Below are positions 28,111-37,700 of a stretch of DNA of 64,000 nt, piece by piece; position 1 is the first letter of the stretch, and each line of letters opens with the position of its first letter. Under the pieces are notes generated by a model. The model was not told the DNA's origin, did no database searches, and worked only from the letters and a program-made list of their open reading frames with translations. Made by a program: the position numbers and the translations under genes. The stretch comes from Gillisia sp. Hel1_33_143 (GTDB lineage: Bacteria; Bacteroidota; Bacteroidia; Flavobacteriales; Flavobacteriaceae): assembly GCF_900104765.1 (NCBI RefSeq), contig NZ_LT629737.1, forward strand, positions 3,348,001-3,412,000, in the 5' to 3' direction.

Positions 28111-29268
28111 ATGAAAAAAATAACTAACTTATTCATAGCTTTCATCGCGATCATTAGCTTAAATGCGTGTTCTGAGGATGATGATTTCACGTTCACCGCT
28201 AAACCAGATCCGGAAGGAATATCATTTACAAATTCTACTTCAGAAGTTTATACTCTTAGAGCTGCAAATGGAGATAACCTAGCAGAAAGATTTGTATGGA
28301 ATGAAGTTGATTTTGATGTACAAACTCCTATTAACTATGAACTTCAGGGATCTGCTTCAGAATCTTTTGACAGCTATACCGTTTTAGGTGATGTTTCTAC
28401 TACCAACGTTTCTGTAACTGTTGCCTCAATGTTAGAGCTTGCTGCAGAAGCAGGATTAGATAACGATGTAGAAACAGATCTTCCAAATACTGGTAACCTT
28501 TATTTTAAAGTTAGAGCTTATGCAGGAAGCGATGCAGGAAACGTAGTTGAGCAAACTTCAGAAGTTTTAACTCTAACTGTTCTTTTACCTGAAGGGGATA
28601 CAGAAGGTCCATCTTATAAAGAATTTTATTTAGTTGGAGATGCAACTGCTGCAGGATGGCAAAACAATAATAACAATACACCATTGTTTAGAGACTTTGC
28701 AAATGAAAATGTATACTACTATACCGGTAGATTTAAAGGTGGAGCAGATGTTGAAGGTTTCAAATTACTTGAAACTAAAGGTGAATGGCAACCACAATGG
28801 GGTCTTGACGCTGGTACTTTTACTAGCAGCGAAACCTTAGGTGGAGATCCATCTGCATTTGGTGTAGCTACAGATCAGTATTACTCTTTAATGGTTAACA
28901 GAGAAGATTTTACGTACTCTTTTGAAGCTTATGATGCTAGTGCAGCTCCTACTTATGATGTAATAGGAATTGTTGGAGCGGGAACTTCTGTTGGATGGCC
29001 TGGTGATGATAACCCAACTCCAGACATCAAAATGACAAATTCTGATTTTGACAAGCATATCTGGCAAGCTAATGATGTAGTTCTTACAGATGGTCCATTA
29101 AAATTCAGAGCTAATTTAGCCTGGGATGTAAACTGGGGAGGTGGAGAAAGTTTCCCAAGTGGAATCGCAAATGGTGATGACATTATGGTGAAAGCTGGAA
29201 CTTATACAGTTTGGTTTAATGACCTTACCGGACGTTACACCTTTATTCCAGTTGTAGATACAGAATAG
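28111..29268 (+). CDS. SusE/SusF-type surface starch-binding lipoprotein
   Basis: This 385-residue lipoprotein has a signal ending in ISLNAC (Cys about residue 20) followed by SEDDDF, which fits the acidic surface-export signal of Bacteroidota lipoproteins. An N-terminal SusE-type immunoglobulin-like domain (about 30-150) precedes two similar carbohydrate-binding domains. The second is introduced by FYLVGDATAAGWQNNNNTP-like sequence (about 173) and the third by IGIVGAGTSVGWPGDDN (about 287), each with Trp residues suited to starch binding. It follows susD directly and is the third gene of the canonical susCDE order. It has no catalytic domain. Confidence 0.9.
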   Translation: MKKITNLFIAFIAIISLNACSEDDDFTFTAKPDPEGISFTNSTSEVYTLRAANGDNLAERFVWNEVDFDVQTPINYELQGSASESFDSYTVLGDVSTTNVSVTVASMLELAAEAGLDNDVETDLPNTGNLYFKVRAYAGSDAGNVVEQTSEVLTLTVLLPEGDTEGPSYKEFYLVGDATAAGWQNNNNNTPLFRDFANENVYYYTGRFKGGADVEGFKLLETKGEWQPQWGLDAGTFTSSETLGGDPSAFGVATDQYYSLMVNREDFTYSFEAYDASAAPTYDVIGIVGAGTSVGWPGDDNPTPDIKMTNSDFDKHIWQANDVVLTDGPLKFRANLAWDVNWGGGESFPSGIANGDDIMVKAGTYTVWFNDLTGRYTFIPVVDTE

Positions 29269-29289
29269 ATCTTACAATAATATAATCCT

Positions 29290-29373
29290 AAAGCTGTCTA
29301 AAGATTAAGGCTTAACCTATTTCTAATTATTAGAAGTTAAGTTAAATCTTAAAAGTCTTCAGACAGCTTTTTT
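29290..29373 (+). terminator. Extended nested hairpin between susE and the amylase gene
   Basis: Four concentric helices can form: 29290-29299 with 29361-29370 (10 bp, perfect), AAGATT with AATCTT (29301-29306, 29345-29350), CTTAAC with GTTAAG (29311-29316, 29336-29341) and TTCTAAT with ATTAGAA (29321-29327, 29329-29335). The stem ends in a run of six T, so termination is likely. Partial read-through into the amylase gene 20 bp downstream would set its dose. Confidence 0.75.
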
Positions 29374-29392
29374 GTTTTTAAAAACTAAACTT

Positions 29393-30841
29393 ATGATGAA
29401 AAGAAAATTAATTTATGGTACTGTATTTACTGCACTACTATCTTTAAGTGCCTGTTCTAGTGATGATGCAGATACTCCTGATACCGATGGTGGCAATGGT
29501 GGAGAAAATCCTCCCGTTACCTCACAACCTCAAGCATTAGATCTAAATGCTTATAAAAACGGACAAGGTGTAATGATGCAAACCTTTTATTGGGATGTGG
29601 AACCTCGTGGAGATTGGTGGAACGTTATAAATGACCATATTGAAGATTGGGCAGATGCAGGAGTAAATAGATTATGGCTTCCTGTAGCAACCAAAGGACA
29701 ATCCGGAGGGTATTCTATGGGATATGATCCTTCAGATTATTTTGATTTTGGAGAATTTAACCAACAAGGTACCGTAGAAACTCGCTTTGGAAGCAGAGCA
29801 GAATTAGAAAGTCTTATAAGCAATGCTCATGATCACAATCTGGAAGTTATTGCAGATATTGTACTAAATCATAACTCTGGTGGTGGAGAAGAATTTAATC
29901 CATACAGAAATAAGAACACTTACACACTTTTTGATGAAACTCATGGAAATGCTTCAGGAATGTTCAATAGAAGTTATAAAGACTACCATCCTAATGATAT
30001 TCACGAGCGCGATTCTGGAGATCTTTTCTATGCAGAACAGGATGTATGTCATGATCAGGAACGTGTACAGGAGTGGTTCTGGAAAAAAGACAACTCTGTA
30101 GCTAAATATTATAAAAATGTAATGGGCTTTGATGGATGGAGATTTGATTATGTAAAAGGATTTGAACCTTGGGTAGTAAAGGCCTGGTTAAATGAAGTAG
30201 GTGGTTTTGCAGTAGGAGAAAATTATGATGGTAACGGCGCCGTATTAGAAAAATGGGTAGAAGATTCTGGAGCTTCCGCTTTTGATTTTGCTTGCTTCTA
30301 TAAAATGGAAGAAGCTTTTGACAGAAATAAAGATCTTACCTTTTTAGGAAAAGATATGCTTCGCAAAACCTATCCTGAAAAAGCAGTAACCTTTGTAGCA
30401 AATCATGATACAGAAAAAGATGATAATGTAGACAATAGAATAGACGAAAGTAATAAAATGAAAGCTTATGCTTATATTTTAACGCATGATGGTTATCCTA
30501 CAATATTCTATTCCGACTATGAAAATGCTATTTTTCAAGATGAATTAAAGAATTTGATGTTAATTCATAATTCTCTTGCTACAGGTGAAGTTGAAGTTCT
30601 CTTTAATGATAATGATGAATATATTATGAGAAGAAAAGGAACAGCTACCAACCCCGGGATTATCTTATACATTAACACCAACAGCAATGTTAAAAGACGT
30701 GAGATCAATTCTACATGGGCAGGTAAAAAAATAATGGATTACGCTAAGCAAACAAGCTATTCTACTACAGTTGCAGAAAATGGAACTGTAACGTTAGAAG
30801 CTCCAGCAAATTCTTATAGCATCTATTCTATAATGGAATAA
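29393..30841 (+). CDS. GH13 alpha-amylase, surface lipoprotein (SusG-like role)
   Basis: The enzyme has 482 residues from the ATG at 29393 (a second ATG follows at 29396). A reading frame open from TTG at 29372 would start inside the T-tract of the upstream hairpin and is unlikely. The lipoprotein signal ends in LSLSAC and is followed by SSDDADTPDTDGG, which fits the Ser/Asp-rich surface-export signal. The GH13 catalytic residues are in DGWRFDYVKGF (about residue 247), AVGENYDGN (about 273) and VANHDTEKDD (about 336). It should start starch breakdown at the cell surface, the role of SusG in Bacteroides. It is the last gene of the rightward sus cluster and is followed by a bidirectional terminator. 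Confidence 0.92.
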   Translation: MMKRKLIYGTVFTALLSLSACSSDDADTPDTDGGNGGENPPVTSQPQALDLNAYKNGQGVMMQTFYWDVEPRGDWWNVINDHIEDWADAGVNRLWLPVATKGQSGGYSMGYDPSDYFDFGEFNQQGTVETRFGSRAELESLISNAHDHNLEVIADIVLNHNSGGGEEFNPYRNKNTYTLFDETHGNASGMFNRSYKDYHPNDIHERDSGDLFYAEQDVCHDQERVQEWFWKKDNSVAKYYKNVMGFDGWRFDYVKGFEPWVVKAWLNEVGGFAVGENYDGNGAVLEKWVEDSGASAFDFACFYKMEEAFDRNKDLTFLGKDMLRKTYPEKAVTFVANHDTEKDDNVDNRIDESNKMKAYAYILTHDGYPTIFYSDYENAIFQDELKNLMLIHNSLATGEVEVLFNDNDEYIMRRKGTATNPGIILYINTNSNVKRREINSTWAGKKIMDYAKQTSYSTTVAENGTVTLEAPANSYSIYSIME

Positions 30842-30862
30842 ATATTAAAAAATTTAGTAAGT

Positions 30863-30894
30863 AAAAAGGTCGAATGTTATCATTCGGCCTTTTT
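30863..30894. terminator. Bidirectional terminator between converging genes
   Basis: AAAAAGGTCGAATG pairs with CATTCGGCCTTTTT across a TTAT loop (one G-T pair), giving U-tracts on both strands. It serves the rightward amylase gene and the leftward epimerase gene, whose stops lie 21 and 14 bp away. Confidence 0.92.
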
Positions 30895-30908
30895 ATTTTA
30901 TCCCGATC

Positions 30909-31889
30909 TTATTTAAAACTAAATGTATAAGAGATCTTGTTATAATAGGTTTCGCCAGGTTCTAATACAGCGGAAGGAAAATGAGAGTGATTTGGAGCAT
31001 CTGGAAAGTTTTGCGCCTCCAAACAAATAGATGGAAATTCTTGTGCAATACTTGTATTGTACTTCCAATTTGTTGGTAAATCTTTAGGAATAAATACCAC
31101 CACGGCTGGTTGATTGGTCTTAAAGACCATTTCTAATTTAGCATCTGGAGCATAGACCATAGCTTTTATCCTGCCTTCTTTCAAAATAAAAGTATCATCT
31201 ACGAACGTGTTCCCAATTCTTTTAGAACTTGAAAAATTCTTTAGTTCAGAATTTAGTGATCTCAAAATTCCTGTGGGTCTCAATCTTTCATCTACTTCTA
31301 AAATTTGGGCTGCGTTTATATAAAGTTCATGATCTTTTATACTCCCCTCCCCGCTCAAATTAAAATAAGTATGATTCGTTAGATTAACTATTGTCCTTTT
31401 ATCGGTACGTGCTGTGTAAACAATTTCCAGCTTATTTTCTTCGGTAAGTGTATATTGAACCTGCACATTTAAATTTCCGGGATATCCTTCCTCTCCATCT
31501 TCAGAATTGCAATTTAAAATTATAGAAGGATTGTTACCTGTAGTTTCGGAATGCTTCTGCCAGATCTTATGCTGAAGGCCTAGCTTTCCGCCATGAAGAT
31601 GTACTCCATTATTTTCATACAGTTGATAGTCTTTATTGTCCAATTTAAATTTCCCTTGAGATATTCTTCCGGCATACCTTCCAATAGAAGCTCCAAAACC
31701 CATATTGTTCTGAAGATATTCTTCTGTTATATAATCTTCTTTATTTTTGGGTCCAACCACAACATTGATAAAATTACCTTTTGGATCTTTTAATTTTAAG
31801 CTGAATACTGCAGCGCCTAAATTCAAAATTTCTAAAATTGTTCCAGCTTCATTCTCAAGTCTATAAATCTTAATATCTTTTGAGGTCAT
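30909..31889 (-). CDS. galM: Aldose 1-epimerase (galactose mutarotase family)
   Basis: This 326-residue cytoplasmic enzyme has no signal peptide and interconverts alpha and beta anomers of free hexoses. Family motifs are GFGASIGRYAGRISQGKF (about residues 64-81), HLHGGKLGLQHKIW, VNLTNHTYFNLSGEG (about 166-180), which includes the catalytic His, and a C-terminal CLEAQNFPDAPNH with the catalytic Glu. It lies next to the starch locus, where phosphorolysis and hydrolysis release glucose in defined anomeric forms, so a supporting role is likely. It is a single-gene unit with its own promoter region. Confidence 0.92.
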   Translation of the reverse strand: MTSKDIKIYRLENEAGTILEILNLGAAVFSLKLKDPKGNFINVVVGPKNKEDYITEEYLQNNMGFGASIGRYAGRISQGKFKLDNKDYQLYENNGVHLHGGKLGLQHKIWQKHSETTGNNPSIILNCNSEDGEEGYPGNLNVQVQYTLTEENKLEIVYTARTDKRTIVNLTNHTYFNLSGEGSIKDHELYINAAQILEVDERLRPTGILRSLNSELKNFSSSKRIGNTFVDDTFILKEGRIKAMVYAPDAKLEMVFKTNQPAVVVFIPKDLPTNWKYNTSIAQEFPSICLEAQNFPDAPNHSHFPSAVLEPGETYYNKISYTFSFK

Positions 31890-32347
31890 ATTTCTTTACG
31901 TGCAATTTAAGTATCAAAGATCTCAAAGGTCGTAATTAATTTATTTCCGATTACTCTATTCTATTTATAGAATTCTTAATTCTTCAAAAATAGAGCAGGT
32001 TTTTTTTGGTAGTTAGAACAATTTTAAAATTTGCACTTAGGCAGATTAAGTGATCTCTTTTTCACTCCAATAGATCAGATTTTAATATTTACGCGCTTAA
32101 AACCATCAATAAATAGAACTCTCAGGTCAGACAAAATTCAGAAATAATATGAATACCTTAAATAAAAAGATTTTTAATGAATAATAATACATACCCCTTA
32201 ATTTTAACTACTAAAAATTAATATATATACATTTTTAATCCGTAGCCCCTCAAAATAAGGGGGTGTATTGATATTATTTATATTTTAGTCAATGTGTGAG
32301 TACTTATAATTTTATTCTGATTCGAAACAATTTCAAAATAGATTTCC
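31890..32347. promoter_or_regulatory. 458-bp control region between galM and the P-II gene
   Basis: No gene is visible in this AT-rich stretch. It separates two diverging genes and so holds both promoters. The clearest feature is a CCCCT-CAAAATA-AGGGG inverted repeat at 32246-32262, with a related ACCCCTTAATTTT at 32193-32205, about 85-155 bp upstream of the P-II start. These may bind a nitrogen regulator; that is inference. Confidence 0.4.
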
Positions 32348-32686
32348 ATGAAAAAAATAGAAGCAATCATTAGAAAGTCAAGATTTTCTGCTGTTAAAAA
32401 AGCCTTGCATCAAAAAGGAATTAACTTTTTCTCTTACTGGGATGTTACCGGTGTTGGAAATGAGAAAATAGGGAGTGTTTATCGCGGGGTATCTTATAGC
32501 ACAAGTGACATTCAGAGAAGATATCTATCCATAGTGGTTGAAGATAAATTTGAAGATGATACTATTAATGCAATTATTTCTGCAGGCAAAACTGGTGAAG
32601 TTGGAGATGGAAAAATTTTTGTATCCCAGATCATGGAAGCTTATAGAATAAGAACCGGCGAGAAAGGCACGGATACTCTTTATTAA
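32348..32686 (+). CDS. glnK: P-II family nitrogen regulatory protein
   Basis: This 112-residue trimeric signal protein senses 2-oxoglutarate and ATP/ADP and normally controls the ammonium channel beside it. The T-loop region reads GSVYRGVSYSTSDIQRRYLS (residues 42-59 and on), and the Tyr at residue 50 matches the usual modification site in YRGAEY. The second signature, TGEVGDGKIFV, and RIRTGEKG near the C-terminus are intact. It lies 25 bp upstream of the amt gene, the classic glnK-amt pair, so the GlnK name is chosen over GlnB by context. The T-loop is otherwise divergent from that of proteobacteria. Confidence 0.93.
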   Translation: MKKIEAIIRKSRFSAVKKALHQKGINFFSYWDVTGVGNEKIGSVYRGVSYSTSDIQRRYLSIVVEDKFEDDTINAIISAGKTGEVGDGKIFVSQIMEAYRIRTGEKGTDTLY

Positions 32687-32711
32687 TATACACTACGAAG
32701 TTCAAAATTCT

Positions 32712-33950
32712 ATGGAGACAGCTTTATTTACTGCGAACAATGTTTGGATGATGATCTGCACCGGGTTGGTATTTTTTATGCATCTGGGGTTTTCATTTTT
32801 AGAGATAGGACTTACCAGACAAAAAAATACAATTAATATACTTTTCAAGAATCTATTTATTATTTGCGCCGGACTCCTAATGTATTATATAGGAGGTTTT
32901 AATTTAATGTATCCGGGCTTTGGTGAAAATTCTACAGGTATTATAAAATTTGCAGGATTTGGACTTACTATTCCAGAAAACGGATTATCTATAACTTATG
33001 CTAATGGTGGTTATACGTATTATACAGATTTTCTTTTTCAAGGGATGTTTGCTGCAACCGCTGCAACAATAGTATCTGGGGCAGTTGCAGAACGTATAAA
33101 GATTGGAGGTTTTATGATATTTACTATTATTTATGTAGGTCTAATATACCCAATTGTTGGTTCTTGGAAATGGGGAGGTGGATTTCTGGATGCGCTTGGT
33201 TTTTATGATTTTGCCGGCTCTACCCTAGTTCATTCTGTTGGAGGTTGGGCAGCCTTGGTAGCCGTCTATTTATTGGGACCTAGAATTGGAAAATTTGACG
33301 AAAATAAAAATCCTAAACCTATTCCGGGTCATAATTTGCCCTTAGCAGCTGCAGGGGTGCTCATACTTTGGTTGGGATGGTTTGGATTTAACGGAGGCTC
33401 TGTACTATCTGCTGAACCTGGAGCAACCTCCTTGGTTTTAGTAACTACTTCTTTAGCCGCTGCAGCCGGTGGAATATCTTGCTTTCTTTTCTCTACCCTT
33501 CGATACAAGAATTATGATATTACGATGTTCTTGAACGGAATACTAGGAGGATTGGTAGGTATTACTGCAGGAGCAGACCAAATGTCTCCCAATGATGCTG
33601 TTATAATAGGTATACTCGCAGGGATCATTATTGTGTTTGGAGTTTCTCTGGTAGATAGATTAAAACTAGATGATCCTGTAGGTGCTATTGCTGTTCATTT
33701 AATATGTGGTATCTGGGGGACATTAGCCGTAGGAATTTTCGGTAAAATGGCGGGCATAGCACAATTTATAATTCAGATAGAAGGAATAGCCATCATCGCG
33801 ATTTTTTGCCTCTCCACATCATATTTTATTCTTTACATTATTAAGAGAACTAGTGGCTTGCGAGTTTCGGAAAAAGAAGAAATGGAAGGTCTAGACCAAC
33901 ATGAGCATGGAATGAACGCTTATCCAGATTTTAGATCTAATGAGCATTAG
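32712..33950 (+). CDS. amt: Ammonium transporter (Amt family)
   Basis: This 412-residue inner-membrane channel has 11 predicted helices. Amt features are WMMICTGLVFFMHLGFSFLE at the N-terminus, FAATAATIVSGAVAERI (about residues 114-130), the first pore His in DFAGSTLVHSVGGWAALV (about 174) and the second in GAIAVHLICGIWGTLAVG (about 327). WLGWFGFNGGS is also conserved. It imports ammonium and would be blocked by the P-II protein encoded just upstream when nitrogen is plentiful. The C-terminal tail (EKEEMEGLDQHEHGMNAYPDF) is the usual cytoplasmic regulatory end. Confidence 0.96.
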   Translation: METALFTANNVWMMICTGLVFFMHLGFSFLEIGLTRQKNTINILFKNLFIICAGLLMYYIGGFNLMYPGFGENSTGIIKFAGFGLTIPENGLSITYANGGYTYYTDFLFQGMFAATAATIVSGAVAERIKIGGFMIFTIIYVGLIYPIVGSWKWGGGFLDALGFYDFAGSTLVHSVGGWAALVAVYLLGPRIGKFDENKNPKPIPGHNLPLAAAGVLILWLGWFGFNGGSVLSAEPGATSLVLVTTSLAAAAGGISCFLFSTLRYKNYDITMFLNGILGGLVGITAGADQMSPNDAVIIGILAGIIIVFGVSLVDRLKLDDPVGAIAVHLICGIWGTLAVGIFGKMAGIAQFIIQIEGIAIIAIFCLSTSYFILYIIKRTSGLRVSEKEEMEGLDQHEHGMNAYPDFRSNEH

Positions 33951-33994
33951 CACTATTTATAAGGCAAATTTTATGCGTAAAACATTATAATGTC

Positions 33995-34002
33995 TATTTT
34001 TG
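33995..34002 (+). promoter_or_regulatory. -7 promoter box of the DUF1456 gene
   Basis: TATTTTTG matches TAnnTTTG exactly and ends 5 nt before the ATG at 34008. It overlaps an upstream in-frame ATG (33990), which therefore cannot be in a transcript from this promoter. Confidence 0.55.
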
Positions 34003-34007
34003 TGTCT

Positions 34008-34259
34008 ATGGGTTTAACAAACAATGATATTTTCAAGAAACTTCGTGTGGCGCTAAAATTGCGTGATGACGATATAGTAGCTATTTGTGGTCTTGTAGAC
34101 TTTAAAGTTACCAAAAGTGAATTAGGCGCGATCTTTAGAAATGAGGATCATCCAAAATATGTAGAGTGTGGAGATCAATTTCTTAGAAATTTTTTAAATG
34201 GATTGGTCATTCATATGCGTGGACCAATGCCTAAGAAAAAGCCGGCAGAAGAAAAATAA
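34008..34259 (+). CDS. DUF1456 (YehS-like) protein
   Basis: This is an 83-residue soluble protein beginning MGLTNNDIFKKLRVAL. An in-frame ATG 18 bp upstream exists, but it overlaps the TATTTTTG promoter box, and DUF1456 proteins start with a (T)NND motif, so the later start is chosen. Most family members, such as E. coli YehS, contain two copies of the ~70-residue motif. Here only one is present, with DDDIVAICGLVDFKVTKSEL and AIFRNEDHPKYVECGD, so it is a half-length version. The function of the family is unknown to me. A terminator follows, and the gene stands alone. Confidence 0.8.
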   Translation: MGLTNNDIFKKLRVALKLRDDDIVAICGLVDFKVTKSELGAIFRNEDHPKYVECGDQFLRNFLNGLVIHMRGPMPKKKPAEEK

Positions 34260-34280
34260 CGTAAACATTTTATACAATTT

Positions 34281-34315
34281 AAGCATCCTTTCTAATAAGA
34301 TAGGATGCTTTTTTA
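34281..34315 (+). terminator. Rho-independent terminator
   Basis: AAGCATCCT (34281-34289) pairs with AGGATGCTT (34302-34310) and is followed by a run of T. It ends the DUF1456 transcript. Confidence 0.9.
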
Positions 34316-34799
34316 ATTTACCCCTCTAATTAAAAATTAAATTCTTACCTAGAATACCTTTTCAAATGATCATTATCCGCATAAATATTAATTCTTCAAT
34401 ATAAAATAAGGTTCAATTTTTGGAAAATTCCACTTAAAAACAGATCAGAATTTTAATTAAATACAGCTTTAACATAATATTAACGCTGGTAAATTTTGAC
34501 TGATTTAGATGAAAAAATTAAATAAACTTTTTTTTCGAAATTATCAACAACATTAAGCTTTTTGTAAAGATTCAATAATTCTAATGATCAAATTATTTAA
34601 CATTATATTTTAATTTGTTCAAGAGCTAATACTATCGATAATTGACATATGATAGACTTAGTAGTTGATTAATTCAATAAGATTTTTTAGCTTTAATCTA
34701 ACCAAACAGATCAATCAATTTAATAATTCTTAGCCCTACATCAGTTTAACAACTGTTGGTTATTAAGCATTTGCGAATATTAATTTAATAATATAGCTT
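34316..34799 (+). promoter_or_regulatory. 484-bp AT-rich leader region of the large secreted-protein gene
   Basis: No open frame, RNA gene or clear repeat was seen in this very AT-rich stretch. It must hold the promoter of the 34800 gene. No convincing TAnnTTTG box with a TTG partner could be fixed, and the long distance leaves room for regulator sites or a long leader RNA. Confidence 0.35.
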
Positions 34800-37700
34800 A
34801 TGGTTAAAGAATTACCTACTCTCAGATTTCGTTATGCGTTTTTCTTAATTTTTGTATTTATTGTATTTGGTGATTTAGACAACACTAATGCACAAAGTAA
34901 GAATTTAGCTACATCTATTCATTATCAAGATAATGTGGATAATGCAAACAATGCGCTATTAGATAACGATAGTTTTGCTACTCTCAATTCCAATTCCGGG
35001 ATTATTTTGAATGCGGGAAGAGAATCGGGAATATTGGAATTACAATATCCAACATTTTTAGATCCTAACACCGTATCATTTGTTCAAATTGATTTTGACC
35101 AAGATCTATTTAATTTCTTACTTCAAGGAACTTTAGGCTCTAGACTTGCAGATATTGTAGATAATGTGCTCTTTGGCGACCATTATTTAGAAGTAAATGC
35201 TAGTAACAATAGCAACCAAGTTTTTTCTGCCAGTAGCCAATTTGGCGACATCTCAGATAGATTTCGAGTGGTTACAGATGCAAATTCAAATACCTATGTC
35301 GCAATTGTTCCTTCAAGCAACTACAATAGGATTGAAATAAGAGATGAAACCTCAGCCGCTTTAGGTCTTAATACTAAGAATTCCTCCAAAGTATATAAGG
35401 CTTTTTATGGTGGAGATACCCCAACAGAATGTTACTCTCCTTCTTACACCTCTAGTGATGCCTCCGGAATATCTGTAGAGGTATTGGATTTAGGGGGTGC
35501 TGGTGTTAGTAATCCACAGTTTGCTATAGATAATAACATCAATACCTTCTCTGAAATTAGCAATGGAACTTTAGGAGTTGCCGCGAGCGTATCTCAATTA
35601 TTCTATTTACAGAGCAGCTCTGCTTCTACAGATAAAGTTTCTCTTGCTTTTAAGATGGATGGTGCACTGGTAGACCTGAAATTATTTGACAATATTGACG
35701 TGCTTTTATATCAAAATAATTCTCAGGTATATTCTGTAGGCTTATCCTCTTTATTAAACTTGGAATTACTTACAGAACTAAAATCTGAAAAGATCATTCG
35801 TGTAAACATAGCTCCAAATTTGGCATTCGATAAAATTGAAATAAAGCTATTAAATTTATTGAATGTAAGCTTAGAGCAATCCTTTGATGTTCATGAAGTG
35901 ACCATTTTAACCTCACAATGTGAAGCAGATCAAGATCCGGATAATGATGGTTTAACAAATTCAGAAGAAGCAGATCTAGGAACAGATCCTAATGATCCTG
36001 ATACTGATGATGATGGAGTAAACGACGGAGATGAGGTGGATAACAATACCGATCCTTTAGACCCTTGTGACCCAAACTCTTCCGGAGCTGAATGTCAAGT
36101 GGATACCGATGGAGATGGATTAACAGATACCCGAGAAGATATTATAGGTACAGATCCTAATGATCCTGATACCGATGACGATGGAATTAACGACGGAGAT
36201 GAAGTAGCTAATAATACCGATCCACTCAACTCTTGTGATCCTGATAGCACCAGACCAGAATGTGATCCTGACGATGACGGACTTACCAATGAGCAAGAAG
36301 CAGATCTAGGTACCGATCCTAATGATCCTGATACTGATAATGATGGAATTAATGACGGAGATGAAGTAGCTAATAATACCGATCCACTCAACTCTTGTGA
36401 TCCTGATAGCACCAGACCAGAATGTGATCCTGACGATGACGGACTTTCAAATCAGCAAGAAGCAGATCTGGGAACAGATCCTAATGATCCTGATACTGAT
36501 GACGATGGAATAAATGACGGAGATGAAGTAGCTAATAATACCGATCCGCTCAATTCTTGTGATCCTGATAGTACCAGACCAGAATGTGATCCGGACGATG
36601 ACGGACTTTCAAATCAGCAAGAAGCAGATCTAGGAACAGATCCTAATGATCCTGATACTGATGATGATGGAATTAACGACGGAGATGAGGTGGATAACAA
36701 TACCGATCCTTTAGACCCTTGTGATCCAAATTCTTCCGGAGCTGAATGTCAAGTGGATACCGATGGAGATGGATTAACAGATACCCGAGAAGATGTTATA
36801 GGAACAGATCCCAATGATCCTGATACTGATGATGATGGAATTAACGACGGAGATGAAGTAGCTAATAATACCGATCCGCTCAATTCTTGTGATCCTGATA
36901 GCACCAGACCAGAATGTGATCCGGATAATGATGGACTTTCAAATCAGCAAGAAGCAGATCTAGGAACAGATCCAAATGATCCTGATACTGATGATGATGG
37001 AATTAACGACGGAGATGAAGTAGCTAATAATACCGATCCTTTAGACCCTTGTGATCCAAATTCTTCCGGAGCTGAATGTCAAGTGGATACCGATGGAGAT
37101 GGTCTTAATGATTCCAAGGAAAATGTTATAGGAACAGATCCTAATGATCCTGATACTGATGATGATGGAATTAACGACGGAGATGAAGTAGCTAATAATA
37201 CCGATCCGCTCAACTCATGTGATCCTGATAGTACCAGACCAGAATGTGATCCAGATGAGGATGGTCTTTCTAATGCGGAAGAAGATACATTAGGTACAGA
37301 TCCGAACGATCCCGACACTGATAATGATGGAATTGGTGATGGCGAAGAATTTATGAACGGAAGCAATCCTTTAGATCCTTGTGATCCAAATTCTACAGGA
37401 GAGCAATGCAATATAGATACAGATGGGGATGGCCTTGATGATACAGATGAAGATACTCTGGGAACAGATCCTGAAGATGCAGATACTGATGACGATGGAA
37501 TTAACGACGGAGATGAAGTAGCTAATAATACCGATCCGCTCAATTCTTGTGATCCTGATAGCACCAGACCAGAATGTGATCCAGATAATGATGGACTTTC
37601 AAATCAGCAAGAAGCAGATCTAGGTACCGATCCTAACGATCCTGATACCGATGACGATGGAATTAACGACGGTGATGAGGTGGATAACAATACCGATCCG

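Noticed and set aside
29372-29392. Longer amylase start at TTG 29372
   Set aside because: It falls in the T-tract of the upstream hairpin; ATG 29393 gives a normal lipoprotein signal.
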